From Phosphitispora fastidiosa (GTDB taxonomy: Bacteria; Bacillota; Thermincolia; Thermincolales; UBA2595): a stretch of DNA of 64,000 nt. The stretch spans positions 1-64,000 of the forward strand of contig NZ_JAHHUL010000015.1 in NCBI RefSeq assembly GCF_019008365.1, read 5' to 3'. The notes below the pieces were generated by a model. The model had not been told where the DNA came from, searched no databases, and saw nothing but the letters and a program-made list of their open reading frames with translations. Shown piece after piece: positions 24,812 through 35,400 of this stretch. The translations under genes and the position numbers were made by a program. Every line of letters begins with the position of its first letter. Positions within the stretch are counted from its first letter, which is position 1.

Positions 24812-26935
24812 ATGGGACTAAATTTAGATGCCTCTCCGGAGGAAATGAAGATATTTCTTGAGGAAGCTGAAGAGCATTTTCAGACCTTGGAAGAAGACCT
24901 CGTACGAATGGAAAAGGAAGAGTTTAATGAAGATTTGATGCAGGAAATTTTTCGTGCTTCTCATACATTGAAAGGTTCATCAGCTACTATTGGGCACAAC
25001 CGCATGGCTCAGCTGACACATGCCATGGAAAATGTTCTCGACAAGCTGCGCAAAAGGCAGATCGAGATTACCAGCCATCTTGTTGATATATTTTTTGAAT
25101 GCCTGGACTGTCTCCGGGTGCTTAGAGATGAAATTATTAATGATGAAGAATCAGACCTGGACCTTCAGGATATTGTTGCTAAACTGAGCATTGCAGCTGA
25201 GTTAGATGCTGCTCCTGTTCAAAAGGAAGCAGCAGCGCCGCCTGTCACCGGCGAACCTGCGTCAGAGCAGAATGGTGGAACCGGACCGGGACTGCCTGCC
25301 GGAAGTAGTCTGGAGCTCTCCTGGGAAGAAAAGGATGCCGTGCAACACGGAGCGGAGGAAGGCGCTGTTCCTTACTGGGTCAGGATAAAGTTCAATGTGG
25401 AACCTGAGATGGCAGCTGTGCGTACTTTTGTTACCCTGATGGCTTTTGGCGAAATCGGTGATGTAATCAAGTCAAAACCTACTGCCGAAGAAATCGAACA
25501 GGAAAAGGTTTCTGACTGCCTGGAAATGCTCATTCTGAGCAGGGCTGAAGAGGAGTCTGTTAAAAAGCTTATTCAGGAGCTGCCTGACATAGACAAATTC
25601 GATGTCTTGAATTACGGTGTCCCGGAGTCTTCATCAGGACAGCCTGATAATATTAAAGAAGCAGCTAAAAAGGTTGTCACCGAGCCTGCCGCAAAAGAAG
25701 GGAATTCTGAGAAGGCGGGCAATGGGGCTAAGAAAATGGCTGCAAAGAAAACCAACAGAACTGTGCGAGTGGATGTTGAGCTTCTTGACGGTCTGATGAA
25801 CCTGGTGGGGGAACTCGTTATTGACAGAACCAGACTGTTCCAGATACTTAATATGATGGAGACCGAACAAGAAATGGATGATATGTCTCAGGACCTTGGC
25901 AGAACTTCGATACACATAGCCAGGGTCACGACTCAGCTCCAGGAACAGATTATGAAGGCCCGGATGCTTCCTGTCGAAAACCTTTTCAACAAGTTTCCGC
26001 GTATGGTTAGAGACCTTTCCCAGAAAGCGGGGAAAGAGGTTGATTTTATTATGACAGGCCAGGAGACGGAGCTTGACCGGTCAATTATTGAGGAAATTGG
26101 CGATCCGCTGATTCACCTGCTGAGAAATGCTGTTGATCATGGCCTTGAAATGCCTGAGGAACGGGAAGCCGGCGGTAAGAACCGGATTGGACAGCTGAAG
26201 CTTCAGGCTGCTCACGAAGAAAACCATATTATTATAACTATTAAAGATGATGGCAAGGGAATTGACCCTGAGGCCGTCAGGCAAAGTGGTATCAAAAAGG
26301 GGCTGGTATCAGAAGAACAGGCCAGGAGGCTTACAGATAAAGAAGCAATTAGTTTGATTTTCATGTCAGGACTGAGTACTGTCAAAAAAGTGACAGATGT
26401 ATCCGGTCGAGGGGTGGGAATGGATGTAGTCAGGAACAACATTGAAAAAATTAATGGGGCTATTGAGATTAACTCAATTGTGGGTAAGGGCACAGAGTTT
26501 AAAATCAAGCTGCCGCTAACCCTTGCTATTATTAGAGCCCTGCTGGTTTCAATAGGAGAAGCTGTCTATGCAATCCCGTTATCCACCGTAACAGAAACTA
26601 TCAGGATACAGAGAAAGCAGATTGAATACGTGAATAATCATGAGGTAATTGTTGTCAGGGGTAAAGCGCTGCCCTTAATCAGACTTAAGGCTGTATTCAG
26701 CGGCTGTAGCAGTGAAGATGAGAGGGAAAAACTCTTTATCGTTGTAGTCAATCTGGCTGGACAGCAGGTAGGGCTTGTGGTAGACTCTTTGGTAGGTGAG
26801 CAGGAAATTGTTATCAAGAGCCTGGGCAAGTACGTAGGTGATGTCCAGGGGATTTCAGGGGCAACCATTCTGGGGGATGGAAATGTTGCCCTTATTGTCG
26901 ATGTTTCCAATCTCATAAAAAAGGTTGCCTCTTAA
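24812..26935 (+). CDS. cheA: Chemotaxis histidine kinase CheA
   Basis: A 707-residue kinase. P1: FRASHTLKGSSATIG with phosphorylated His at 51. A middle region (about 190-270) may be a P2-like CheY/CheB docking domain. P3 dimerisation helices (about 318-375); P4 ATPase with HLLRNAVDHGLE (N box), IKDDGKGID (G1) and GRGVGMDVV (G2); P5 CheW-like domain (about 575-705). Ala/Glu-rich linkers join the domains. Phosphorylates the CheY and CheB encoded next. GAAGGGGGGAT precedes the ATG. Confidence 0.97.
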   Translation: MGLNLDASPEEMKIFLEEAEEHFQTLEEDLVRMEKEEFNEDLMQEIFRASHTLKGSSATIGHNRMAQLTHAMENVLDKLRKRQIEITSHLVDIFFECLDCLRVLRDEIINDEESDLDLQDIVAKLSIAAELDAAPVQKEAAAPPVTGEPASEQNGGTGPGLPAGSSLELSWEEKDAVQHGAEEGAVPYWVRIKFNVEPEMAAVRTFVTLMAFGEIGDVIKSKPTAEEIEQEKVSDCLEMLILSRAEEESVKKLIQELPDIDKFDVLNYGVPESSSGQPDNIKEAAKKVVTEPAAKEGNSEKAGNGAKKMAAKKTNRTVRVDVELLDGLMNLVGELVIDRTRLFQILNMMETEQEMDDMSQDLGRTSIHIARVTTQLQEQIMKARMLPVENLFNKFPRMVRDLSQKAGKEVDFIMTGQETELDRSIIEEIGDPLIHLLRNAVDHGLEMPEEREAGGKNRIGQLKLQAAHEENHIIITIKDDGKGIDPEAVRQSGIKKGLVSEEQARRLTDKEAISLIFMSGLSTVKKVTDVSGRGVGMDVVRNNIEKINGAIEINSIVGKGTEFKIKLPLTLAIIRALLVSIGEAVYAIPLSTVTETIRIQRKQIEYVNNHEVIVVRGKALPLIRLKAVFSGCSSEDEREKLFIVVVNLAGQQVGLVVDSLVGEQEIVIKSLGKYVGDVQGISGATILGDGNVALIVDVSNLIKKVAS

Positions 26936-26962
26936 GCCGGCACAAATGAAAGGAGTGGCAAA

Positions 26963-27319
26963 ATGGCGAAGGTGTTGCTGGTTGATGATGCCGCATTTAT
27001 GCGTATGCGGTGTGCTAAACTGCTTACCGAGAATGGATACGCTGTTGATGAAGCTGAAAATGGACAGGAGGCTCTGGAAAAATACCAGAATATAAAACCT
27101 GATCTGGTGCTGATGGACATAACCATGCCGATAATGGATGGTTTGACAGCTGTTGCGGAAATTAAAAAGGTAGACCCAAATGCAATTATTGTCATGTGCA
27201 GCGCGCTGGGGCAGCAAAATACTGTTATGTCAGCTATCAAGGCAGGAGCTAAGGATTTTATTGTTAAACCTTATCAGCCCGAAAAAATATTATCAACAAT
27301 TAAAAGATTTATCGGATAA
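26963..27319 (+). CDS. cheY: Response regulator CheY
   Basis: A 118-residue single receiver domain. Acidic pair D8-D9, phosphoacceptor D52 (LVLMDITMP), Ser80 in the switch Thr/Ser position and K102 (FIVKPYQ). Carries the output of CheA to the flagellar switch. GAAAGGAG lies 8 bases before the ATG. Confidence 0.96.
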   Translation: MAKVLLVDDAAFMRMRCAKLLTENGYAVDEAENGQEALEKYQNIKPDLVLMDITMPIMDGLTAVAEIKKVDPNAIIVMCSALGQQNTVMSAIKAGAKDFIVKPYQPEKILSTIKRFIG

Positions 27320-27360
27320 ATTGCTTACATTAGTCATCATGCTGTGCAGGAGGAATAACA

Positions 27361-28410
27361 ATGTCGAAAAGGATTGAGGTCCTTGTCGTAGATGATTCCG
27401 CATATATGAGGAAAGTGGTTTCCAACTTACTCGAGTCTGATCATAATATCGTCGTAATTGATACCGCCAGAGATGGGTTGGATGCACTTGAGAAAATCAA
27501 GAGGCTGAAGCCGGCCGTAGTTACCCTTGATGTGGAGATGCCAAGACTTGATGGTTTATCAGCTCTGGAGCGAATTATGAAAGAATGCCCTACTCCGGTG
27601 ATTATGTTAAGCAGCCTTACACAGGAGGGGAGTGAGACGACGGTAAAAGCGCTCACTCTTGGCGCGATTGATTTTGTTGGCAAGCCGTCAGGGACGATTT
27701 CCCTTGATATACATAAGGTGCAGGAAGAGCTGGTAGCTAAGGTTAGAATTGCTGCCAGAGCTGCTGTTGCCAATTTTAGAAGCCCAATAGCGCCGCTTTT
27801 GCAAAAACCTGTAATATTCTCTCCTCTGCCATCAACCGGGTTGACGCCAAATAAGCTGGTTATCATTGGGAGCTCTACGGGAGGGCCGAATGCATTGCAG
27901 CAGGTTGTTCCGCGCCTGCCCGGGAATCTATCGGCCGCTGTCTTGATTGTCCAGCATATGCCACCTGGTTTCACTAAATCTCTGGCCAACAGGCTTAATG
28001 ATATCTCTCAACTGGAGGTGTGTGAAGCTCAGGAGGGAGATGAGCTGCTGAACGGAAAGGCATATGTCGCCCCCGGAGGATACCACATGATGCTGCGGTC
28101 CAAAACCCTGCTGGGGTTAAACCAGAACCCGCCGGTACACAGTGTCAGGCCGGCTGTGGATGTAACTCTTGAATCTGCAGTGGATTTTTACGGGTCCGGG
28201 GTTGTCGCCGTAATCCTTACCGGGATGGGTTTCGATGGTTCCAGGGGAGCAGCTGCAGTGAAACAGGCAGGAGGAAAAACGGTTGTCCAGGATGAAGCAA
28301 CCTGTGTAGTATATGGAATGCCGCGGGTTGTTGCCGAAATGGGGAAAGCGGATAGAATTCTTCCGATTCACAATATCGCAGATGAGATAGTGACAATGTT
28401 AATGATGTAG
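27361..28410 (+). CDS. cheB: Chemotaxis methylesterase CheB
   Basis: A 349-residue response regulator with an N-terminal receiver (phospho-Asp 57, LDVEMPRLDG) and a C-terminal methylesterase. The catalytic triad lies in IGSSTGGP (Ser 171/172), VQHMPPGFT (His 199) and TGMGFDGSRG (Asp 292). Removes methyl groups from receptor glutamates. The partner methyltransferase cheR, and cheC/cheD, are not in this window. Confidence 0.96.
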   Translation: MSKRIEVLVVDDSAYMRKVVSNLLESDHNIVVIDTARDGLDALEKIKRLKPAVVTLDVEMPRLDGLSALERIMKECPTPVIMLSSLTQEGSETTVKALTLGAIDFVGKPSGTISLDIHKVQEELVAKVRIAARAAVANFRSPIAPLLQKPVIFSPLPSTGLTPNKLVIIGSSTGGPNALQQVVPRLPGNLSAAVLIVQHMPPGFTKSLANRLNDISQLEVCEAQEGDELLNGKAYVAPGGYHMMLRSKTLLGLNQNPPVHSVRPAVDVTLESAVDFYGSGVVAVILTGMGFDGSRGAAAVKQAGGKTVVQDEATCVVYGMPRVVAEMGKADRILPIHNIADEIVTMLMM

Positions 28411-28426
28411 TCAGTGGGAGGTTGCT

Positions 28427-28897
28427 GTGGACCGCAAAGCGCTTGTTATCGGGATTGGAAATGTTATCAGACAGGATGACGGTGTGGGGGTATATTGCGC
28501 CGCACTTATAAAAGAAAACCTGAAAGAGGAAAACAAGAAGCTGGTGGACGTTATTACCGTACACCAGCTTGATGTTTTGCATTGTGAGCTGTTTGCCGGA
28601 TATGAGCTGCTTATCTTTATAGATGCCGATGCCAGGGATGGTGAAGACCCTTTTGTTGTGGAAGAGGCCTCTTCTCAGCCGGATTCCCGGCACTTCACCA
28701 GCCACATTAGTTCCATTCCGGACCTCCTGGCGCTTACAGGAACGCTCTACGGGAAAACTCCAAGAGCATATACGGTTGCTGTAAGAGGCAAAGTTTTTGA
28801 AGTGGGAGACAGACTTTCTTCTGAGGTCTGCAGAAACGCAAAAAAAGCAATTTCAGAGGTAATCCGGTTAATCGATGACGCTCTTCCATTTTGTTGA
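28427..28897 (+). CDS. [NiFe]-hydrogenase maturation protease (HyaD/HycI family)
   Basis: A 156-residue endopeptidase that removes the C-terminal tail of a hydrogenase large subunit after nickel insertion. IGIGNVIRQDDGVGVYCAAL (residues 8-27) has the conserved metal-sensing Asp; VHQLDVLH and FIDADARDGEDP hold the other acidic and His positions. The start is GTG with GGGAGG before it, 16 bp after cheB, so it looks co-transcribed with the chemotaxis genes. It converges on, and overlaps by 30 bp, the tail of the hydrogenase operon, whose large subunit has a cleavable C-terminal extension. Confidence 0.92.
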   Translation: MDRKALVIGIGNVIRQDDGVGVYCAALIKENLKEENKKLVDVITVHQLDVLHCELFAGYELLIFIDADARDGEDPFVVEEASSQPDSRHFTSHISSIPDLLALTGTLYGKTPRAYTVAVRGKVFEVGDRLSSEVCRNAKKAISEVIRLIDDALPFC

Positions 28898-29110
28898 TTT
28901 TTCTCGCGCACCGGCGGCGCCAAGCATACTCTGTACCCGGTTGTCACCGCAAATTACATCTACCAGGTCGAGGTAATTTTGTTTCGTCATCCCTATCAGG
29001 GGTGCGTTTGCCTTAGTCCTGGCAATTGCAATAATTGATGCTGCCATGGTGTTGCCAAAAGTGCTTTCAAGTTCTGATTTGATGCTGCGAACAGCATTGG
29101 AAGCGTCCAT
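28868..29110 (-). CDS. Small conserved-looking protein at the end of the hydrogenase operon
   Basis: 80 residues, no Cys pairs beyond a single Cys, no membrane segment. It begins 1 bp after the large-subunit stop with AAGGAGGGG eight bases before the ATG, so it is very likely translated as part of the operon. Its 3' end overlaps the convergent maturation protease gene by 30 bp. The sequence (SIKSELESTFGNTMAASI, then LDLVDVICGDNRVQSMLG) is not one I recognise. A small hydrogenase accessory or regulatory protein is possible, from context only. Confidence 0.7.
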   Translation of the reverse strand: MDASNAVRSIKSELESTFGNTMAASIIAIARTKANAPLIGMTKQNYLDLVDVICGDNRVQSMLGAAGAREKSTKWKSVID

Positions 29111-29111
29111 T

Positions 29112-30536
29112 TTATATTCCCCTCCTTACCGTCCTTACAACATTACCGCCTGGACCGGTTATCAGGATTTCCAGAGGCATTTTTCCGATCTGGTGAGTTG
29201 CACAGGATAGGCAGGGGTCATAACAACGGATAGCCATTTCTACCTGATTAAGTAGAGGTTCCTCTACTTTATTGTCTTTCAGGACCATTTTGGCCACTTC
29301 ATTAACCGCCCTGTCCATTGCTGCATAGTTATGGGCGGTAGAGACGATAATATTTACCTTTTCCAGCTTACCCATATCATCAGCCTGATAATGGTGTATC
29401 AGGGTCCCCCGGGGAGCTTCAATAACACCAATCCCTTCACCTGCCTGCCTGGCAACAGTTACCCGGACATCCTTGCTGATTATATCATCATCATGAAGAA
29501 GTTCCTTTGCCCTTTCCACAGCATGCAGCAGTTCAATAAGCCTTGCATAGTGGTAATAGAGACTGTCATGGACAGGCTGGCCATTGCCGAGCTGTTTAAA
29601 TTCCTTCAGCTCAATATTGGCAAGAGGAGTGGAGATTCTATCGGCTACATTAAGCCTGGCGAGAGGAGCAACCCTGTATACGCCTTCAGGCCAGCCAAGT
29701 TTTTTGTAGTAGGGGAACTTAAGATAAGTCCAGTCCTCGGTGTGTTCAGCGATATGGTCCAGGTAGTCTGCCGGTGCGAATTCGTCCAGAATTTTGCCGT
29801 TCTCGTCATTCAGCCTTAACACTCCATCATACAGCTCCAGGGCGCCGTCTTTGACCAGACCCATATATTTTGTTCTAAATGATGCAAATCCGGGAATCAG
29901 GGCGCTGTACTTTTCATTAATCCCTTTCACGGCATTTAATGCCAGTTTTGCCAGTTCAAGGCCTTCATCCATTTCCTTAATCATTATGTATCTGTCTTCA
30001 TGGGAAAGGGGTTTACTCATCCCTCCGGGAATAGCCGCGACCGGGTGAATTGAACGACCGCCCACTTTTTCAATTGAGGCCTGTCCTATCTGACGGAGTC
30101 TGATCGCCTTTTTGCCAAGCTCCGGGTTGGCGTTTAAAACGCCGATAACACTCCTCTGTTCCGGCCCGGCATCAAGACCGAACAGAAGGTCAGGGGCGGC
30201 CAGATAGAAGAAATGCAGGGCGTGTGAGTGGATAATCTGGGACATATGCATGAGTTCCCGCAGTTTTTTGGCCGCCGGGGGGATATCTACCCCAAAAAGG
30301 CTGTCACAGGCCTTAGCTGAGGCCAGGTGGTGGCTTACCGGACAAATACCGCAGATTCTGGTGGTGATGACAGGCATTTCCCACACCATCCGGCCTTCAC
30401 AGAACTTCTCAAAACCGCGGAATTCCTGAACATGAAAATGTGATTCCGTAACATTACCGGCATCGTCAAGGTGGATGGTAACTTTTCCGTGACCTTCAAC
30501 TTTGGTTACCGGATCAATGGTTATTGTTTTAGCCAT
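29112..30536 (-). CDS. [NiFe]-hydrogenase large subunit, group 3 (MvhA/HoxH-like)
   Basis: A 474-residue catalytic subunit binding the NiFe(CN)2CO centre. L1 motif [11 protein letters not shown] (about 60-70) and L2 motif DPCLSCATH (about 440-448) supply the four Cys ligands. A 26-residue tail beginning QIGKMPLEI follows the last His and should be removed by the maturation protease. The compact size and motif wording fit cytoplasmic bidirectional/group 3 enzymes. The ATG at 30536 is 8 bases after AGGGGG; the GTG three codons earlier lies in that site. Overlaps the small subunit by 8 bp. Confidence 0.94.
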   Translation of the reverse strand: MAKTITIDPVTKVEGHGKVTIHLDDAGNVTESHFHVQEFRGFEKFCEGRMVWEMPVITTRICGICPVSHHLASAKACDSLFGVDIPPAAKKLRELMHMSQIIHSHALHFFYLAAPDLLFGLDAGPEQRSVIGVLNANPELGKKAIRLRQIGQASIEKVGGRSIHPVAAIPGGMSKPLSHEDRYIMIKEMDEGLELAKLALNAVKGINEKYSALIPGFASFRTKYMGLVKDGALELYDGVLRLNDENGKILDEFAPADYLDHIAEHTEDWTYLKFPYYKKLGWPEGVYRVAPLARLNVADRISTPLANIELKEFKQLGNGQPVHDSLYYHYARLIELLHAVERAKELLHDDDIISKDVRVTVARQAGEGIGVIEAPRGTLIHHYQADDMGKLEKVNIIVSTAHNYAAMDRAVNEVAKMVLKDNKVEEPLLNQVEMAIRCYDPCLSCATHQIGKMPLEILITGPGGNVVRTVRRGI

Positions 30537-31437
30537 TTGTGCCACCCCCTTTTTTTACATTTGTGGGTACTATCGAGACGGGTAAGGAATACCGGTAACC
30601 GGTGCCCACTATATCTTCCATAAACATCAGACCACCTGCCGGAAGAACGGATGCCAGGGCATTTACTATTTTGGCGCCCTGTTCCAAGGCACCCGGTGTT
30701 GGCCCCATACATCCCCGGCAGGGCATGTTGCCCCTGAGACAACGGGCGTGGCAGCCTTCGCGGGTGGCTGGGCCCATACACATGACACCCTGCTCCAGGA
30801 AGCATTTTTCGGGATCAATAGTCTCCAGTTCCATGACAGAGGTAACTGAGTCAGTAATAAATTCCCGTTTGGGAGCCAGCATTTCGGAATGGCTGCGCCC
30901 ACATTCATCACAGAGACTCTTTTGGGGTAATACAGGTTCCGTGCCGTTGACCAGTGCAAGGAGGACATCTTTTATCATTGAGGGCAGAGGAGGGCAGCCC
31001 GGAATATAATAGTCGACGGTAACATATTTGTTGATTGGCCCTACGTCTTCCAGGAGGTCGGGGAGACTTGGGGAACCAGGTATTTTACCGTCCGTTACAC
31101 TGGGAGCCTCCTCGTAAGCCCGGCTGAGGACTTCAGCTTTGCTATAAAGGTTTCTGATTCCGGCGATTCCGCCGAAGCACGCACAAGTGCCCAGAGCTAC
31201 CAGCACCTTAGATTTTTCCCGGATTTTCTTTAGCACTTCAATGTTATGGCTGTTGGAAACACAGCCTTCAACAATTCCAACCGTGACTTCGGGGATTTCT
31301 TTGACATCCTGAAGGGGAGATGCTTTAAGGTCTACAACTTCCAGAAGGTCAAGCAGTTCTTCATTAAGGTCCAGAAGTGAAATGTGGCAGCCTGAACAAC
31401 CCTGAAGCCAGACGGAAGCTGCTGTTACTTTCCCCAT
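30529..31437 (-). CDS. [NiFe]-hydrogenase small subunit, group 3 (MvhG-like)
   Basis: A 302-residue Fe-S electron-transfer subunit without a Tat signal, so cytoplasmic. LQGCSGCH (about 11-18), [14 protein letters not shown] (about 83-90) and YIPGCPP (about 143-149) bind the proximal cluster. [10 protein letters not shown] and the Cys-rich [11 protein letters not shown] ... CHARC ... CRGCMG region bind the medial and distal clusters, as in MvhG and F420-type hydrogenases. The start overlaps the stop of the upstream HdrA-MvhD-like gene (TAATG). Confidence 0.94.
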   Translation of the reverse strand: MGKVTAASVWLQGCSGCHISLLDLNEELLDLLEVVDLKASPLQDVKEIPEVTVGIVEGCVSNSHNIEVLKKIREKSKVLVALGTCACFGGIAGIRNLYSKAEVLSRAYEEAPSVTDGKIPGSPSLPDLLEDVGPINKYVTVDYYIPGCPPLPSMIKDVLLALVNGTEPVLPQKSLCDECGRSHSEMLAPKREFITDSVTSVMELETIDPEKCFLEQGVMCMGPATREGCHARCLRGNMPCRGCMGPTPGALEQGAKIVNALASVLPAGGLMFMEDIVGTGYRYSLPVSIVPTNVKKGGGTNG

Positions 31438-33050
31438 TAGTTTCCACCTCCGTTATTTTTAATCTCCTCGACCAGGGTTTGAACAGTATGGACACAGATA
31501 TTTTCTTTTCCCTTGAGACCCTCAACAATACGCAGGCTCTCAGAATCAATTCCCCTGCTCCTCAGGATTTCGCGGAAGAGGTTGGCGCGCCGGTCCAAGT
31601 CGGTATTTCCGACGATATTGCGACAGTCGGTATCGGCACATTTACAGATCACGATTCCCTGAAATCCATGCCGGTAGGCATCAAGAATCAGCTGGGTGTC
31701 AATATTGCCGCCACATCTGATGCCCAGTGGCATTACATTGATATCATACTCTAGGCCGGCGATACCGGCCAGGTCCAGCGCCTGATATCCACAGCCCTCA
31801 CAAAGAAATGCCAGTATCTTGGGCCCGCTGTTTTCTTTGCGGCCAGCCAATAATTCAATGGCTTTTGTGAGGTACTTCTGAGGGTAGGTCAGCAGGTCTC
31901 TGGCCCCGGTGGGGCAGGAGGTAACACAGTTGCCGCAGCCCTTACATCTCTGTTCATCTATTATAGATATGTTTTTATGGGGATCGATGCTGGAGGCTTT
32001 AAACATACAGGTTTTCACACAGGCGCCGCAGCCGCTGCATAGTTCTTCATTAATTTCGGAAACCTGTATCCGGTAACTGATCTCTCTTTTTTCCAGGAAG
32101 GAGGTGACGGCAAAGGCCACCGAGTCACTCAGGGCCACAATATAGGAAATATCCAGCTCTTCATCATCAGGGAGCAGGAAAATTCCCTTTTCATAAGTGA
32201 ATACCTGCAGGGTATCTGGATTGACCGGTTTGAAAAGGCCGGCATCATCTACATCAATGTGGACCAGTGGGCGCAGAGACCGGGTTGTTTCAGGGTCGGC
32301 AGTATTTGCCAGAATAATACTACCAACAGTAATATCATTAGTTACACCATTAGTTGTAATATTCAGGGTGAACCTCCCCGGATAACCGTAAATGTCATTA
32401 ATCTGTGTATTCAGCAGAAATCTGGTCATTGGGTTCATTTCAATATATGTAATTACAGAGGCGGTTTTTTCCTGGCGCTCTTTTCCTTTAAATTTCCGGA
32501 ACCTGTCAGCCGTGTCAATGATATACACCTTAAAATTACGCTCCAGAAGCCGCTGTGCGGCCAGCATTGCTGCCGGAGTCGCTCCTATGAGGGCAACAGC
32601 CGGGTGGGGCGCAATTTGCCGTGTTTTGATGGGGTGCGAATAGCGTACCTTTTCAATAGCAACCTCCACCAGAATTCTTGCCTTTTCAGTTGCTTGCTGC
32701 GGTTGGCCCGGGTGAGCCAGGGCTACCTGTTCCTTAATATTGGCAAAACTTATTTTGCTAATATTAATACCTGTAGACTCAAGCTGGTTTACCACAAAAT
32801 CGGCGCTCTTCCTGTTTGAGTATTTCATTGGAGAATCTCCGGCAAGTACGACCGCATCAAAGATCGTTTCATTGACTTGGGCCAGGATAACCCTAAGTCC
32901 TTCAGGTGTAAAGAAATCATCAACAATGAAGGTATGGTACTCCTGACTGAAGTGCCTGGCCAGGTGGTCAATATCGACGACTTTATCGGTAACTCCGCCT
33001 GACCGGGAGAAAAATAAACCTATTTTCATCCCCTCTAACGCCCCTTTCAT
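31437..33050 (-). CDS. HdrA-like / MvhD fusion, electron-transfer partner of the hydrogenase
   Basis: A 537-residue protein. Residues 1-140 show no familiar domain. About 149-180 is a Rossmann-like segment ([23 protein letters not shown] shape) like the FAD site of HdrA but with a degenerate glycine motif. Two [4Fe-4S] ferredoxin motifs follow ([11 protein letters not shown] about 338-348, [11 protein letters not shown] about 369-379). Residues about 410-537 are an MvhD/FrhD-like domain ([35 protein letters not shown]) expected to hold [2Fe-2S]. First gene of the hydrogenase operon. No hdrB or hdrC is nearby. The start may be the ATG at 33029. Confidence 0.85.
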   Translation of the reverse strand: MKGALEGMKIGLFFSRSGGVTDKVVDIDHLARHFSQEYHTFIVDDFFTPEGLRVILAQVNETIFDAVVLAGDSPMKYSNRKSADFVVNQLESTGINISKISFANIKEQVALAHPGQPQQATEKARILVEVAIEKVRYSHPIKTRQIAPHPAVALIGATPAAMLAAQRLLERNFKVYIIDTADRFRKFKGKERQEKTASVITYIEMNPMTRFLLNTQINDIYGYPGRFTLNITTNGVTNDITVGSIILANTADPETTRSLRPLVHIDVDDAGLFKPVNPDTLQVFTYEKGIFLLPDDEELDISYIVALSDSVAFAVTSFLEKREISYRIQVSEINEELCSGCGACVKTCMFKASSIDPHKNISIIDEQRCKGCGNCVTSCPTGARDLLTYPQKYLTKAIELLAGRKENSGPKILAFLCEGCGYQALDLAGIAGLEYDINVMPLGIRCGGNIDTQLILDAYRHGFQGIVICKCADTDCRNIVGNTDLDRRANLFREILRSRGIDSESLRIVEGLKGKENICVHTVQTLVEEIKNNGGGN

Positions 33051-33386
33051 AATCTGTTTATAGCCTTTACGTGGAAGTAAACCCCAGATTCAATGTATAC
33101 ACCCCCCCTTAATACCAGGTTTTGAATATGAATTCGACAAAAAAAGGGAATTACCTGCAATTAACAACAAAATCCTACATGTTTCCGATTAATCTGCTAA
33201 ATAACTGTTTATCTCCAAAAATTGTATGTTAGCGGGAAAAATATTTATTAAAGCAGGCATATGTGATAACTTACTAAAGAAGGAAATAACTGGGGGTATA
33301 GGTTTGAAATAAGCGTGCGTATGAGTTGGGTGACGGGTTTCTTGTAATGTATTTCCAAAACAGCATATACAGAGGGGGGATATGTT
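33051..33386. other. Divergent intergenic region, hydrogenase operon / second MCP
   Basis: 336 bp without a convincing ORF. Both operons should start here, but I see no consensus SigA or SigD promoter. A GGAAATA (about 33280) / TATTTCC (about 33350) pair could close a loop in the MCP leader. A poly-C/G stretch at 33102-33115 lies on the hydrogenase side. Confidence 0.35.
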
Positions 33387-35348
33387 TTGGTCAGAATCGG
33401 GAAAAGTCTGTCTTTTAAGTTAGTGGTTACCCTGTTCATTTGCCTGGGGATACTTATGGGTCTCTTTACATGGTATCAGTGCCGCCAGGTCCGGATGCGG
33501 GTAGAAAAGGATCTGGAGGCAAAAGGCTTCGCCCTGGCAAAAGCTGCTGCTTTGGGCCTGCAGGCCATGGTTGTAAATGATATCAGAGATGGAATTATTA
33601 CCAAAGAGGAGTTATTTGACAGGAATTACCGGGAAACAGGTAAGACCGAAGATGGCGCTTACAGTGTTTACAGTTCCGCATTTGATAGTTATACCGACAA
33701 GTACTGGCAGGAGTATGTGGACTCGTTTCTGGTAGATGAAGATGTGGTTTTTGCGATTCCGGTGGCTTTCTCTGAGGACCCAAGTCTTAATGGATACCTG
33801 CCTACACATAATACCACATACAAAGCAAGAACAAAGCGGATTTTCAATGATCTAACCGGGGCAGCGGCAGCAATCACCACTGAGGCCCTGAAGCAGGTTT
33901 ATAACCGGGATACCGGTGAAGTCATGTGGGACATGTCGTATCCTATCTTCATAGATGGCCGGCACTGGGGCGGTTACAGAGTGGCCATATCTATAGAGCA
34001 GGCTGAAGCAAAAATTGCGGTGGTGCAGAAACAGACAATCGGGATCATGTTAGGGATCCTGGTGGCGATAAGTCTAATTCTTGCGGTTGTTACCAAATTA
34101 ATGGTAAACAACCCGGTAAAGAGGATTCTGGAGGCAGCCCGGAACCTGGCATCCGGAGATGCCGACCTGACCCGCCGGCTCCAGGTTAGCGGCGCTGACG
34201 AATTCAGTATGCTGTCAGATAACTTTAATCAATTTATAGAGAAAACACACCTTATGGTAAAAAAGGTGGTCAATTCCGTAGACCATGTTACCCAGACCAG
34301 TGACAGTCTGACTCTCACTTCTGAGGAAGCAGCAAAAAGCGGGCAGTTGGTTGCCGCATCCATACAAGAGATGGTGCAGGGTATCAACAACAAGATGGAT
34401 GCCGTGACGCGGACAAAAGAAATAATGGACCAGTTTACCCAAGCCATAAATCAGATAGCCGGCGGGGCCCAGGAACAGGCGACTCATGTCAACCAGACCT
34501 CTATGACCATAGGTGACATGGCTAAAGATATTGAGGAAGTTACCAGCAATGCCCGGTCTGTTTTAAATGCTGCCACTGATGCCGCCAAGGTTGCCCGCAA
34601 TGGGGAGGCGGCTGTTAATTCCACTATCTCCGGAATGGAAAAGATAAAAACCTCTGTCGATGAATCGGCGGTCAAAATAAAGGAACTGGGTGACCAGTCA
34701 CAAAAGATCGGAGAAATTATCCAGGTGATTGACGAGATAGCGGAGCAGACAAACCTGTTGGCATTAAATGCGGCCATTGAGGCTGCCCGTGCCGGTGAAC
34801 ACGGAAAGGGCTTTGCTGTGGTGGCTGATGAGGTCAGAAAGCTGGCAGAGAGAAGCGGCAGAGCGACCAAAGAAATTGCGGAACTGATTAACAGTATTCA
34901 AAAAGGGACGGAAAAGGCTGTAGCAGCAATGGAGCAGGGGACATCTGAGGTCGAAGAGGGGGTACAGCTGGCTCATGATGCCGGACAGGCCTTAGAAGAG
35001 ATAATGAAGACTGTGGAGCTGACCCTGAGCCAGATCCAGCTTATCTCAGGGGCAGCTCAGAAAATGAGTGAAAACAGTTCTGCGGTGGTAGTGGCTGTAG
35101 ACAATGTGGCATCAATAACTGAGGAAAACTCGGCCTCAACACAGCAAATGGCCGCTGGAAGCCATAATGCCATGGAGGCTATCGAGACTATTTCTCACTT
35201 GACCCGGATTAACTCAGAACATGCTGAAAACATTTCTACTGAAGTAGAGGAGCAGGCGGTGTCTACCGAGGAGATTGCCCAGTTTGCCGAAAACCTGTCA
35301 GGGATGGCACATGAACTGCGTGACCTGGTCAAGGGGTTTAAGGTGTGA
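33387..35348 (+). CDS. Methyl-accepting chemotaxis protein with GYLPTHN-type periplasmic domain
   Basis: A 653-residue receptor starting at TTG after AGAGGGGGGAT. TM1 about 9-30, an extracytoplasmic sensor about 31-215, TM2 about 216-240, HAMP, and a signalling domain with tip [20 protein letters not shown]. The sensor contains NGYLPTHN and the [23 protein letters not shown] stretch, a pattern I associate with Cache-type energy or redox taxis receptors. It faces the hydrogenase operon across the shared intergenic region, which fits a link with energy taxis, but the ligand is not known. Confidence 0.92.
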   Translation: MVRIGKSLSFKLVVTLFICLGILMGLFTWYQCRQVRMRVEKDLEAKGFALAKAAALGLQAMVVNDIRDGIITKEELFDRNYRETGKTEDGAYSVYSSAFDSYTDKYWQEYVDSFLVDEDVVFAIPVAFSEDPSLNGYLPTHNTTYKARTKRIFNDLTGAAAAITTEALKQVYNRDTGEVMWDMSYPIFIDGRHWGGYRVAISIEQAEAKIAVVQKQTIGIMLGILVAISLILAVVTKLMVNNPVKRILEAARNLASGDADLTRRLQVSGADEFSMLSDNFNQFIEKTHLMVKKVVNSVDHVTQTSDSLTLTSEEAAKSGQLVAASIQEMVQGINNKMDAVTRTKEIMDQFTQAINQIAGGAQEQATHVNQTSMTIGDMAKDIEEVTSNARSVLNAATDAAKVARNGEAAVNSTISGMEKIKTSVDESAVKIKELGDQSQKIGEIIQVIDEIAEQTNLLALNAAIEAARAGEHGKGFAVVADEVRKLAERSGRATKEIAELINSIQKGTEKAVAAMEQGTSEVEEGVQLAHDAGQALEEIMKTVELTLSQIQLISGAAQKMSENSSAVVVAVDNVASITEENSASTQQMAAGSHNAMEAIETISHLTRINSEHAENISTEVEEQAVSTEEIAQFAENLSGMAHELRDLVKGFKV

Positions 35349-35400
35349 AGATACAGTGAATAATTGGGGCAGATTGCTTTAATCTTGAGTTTGAAAGTAA

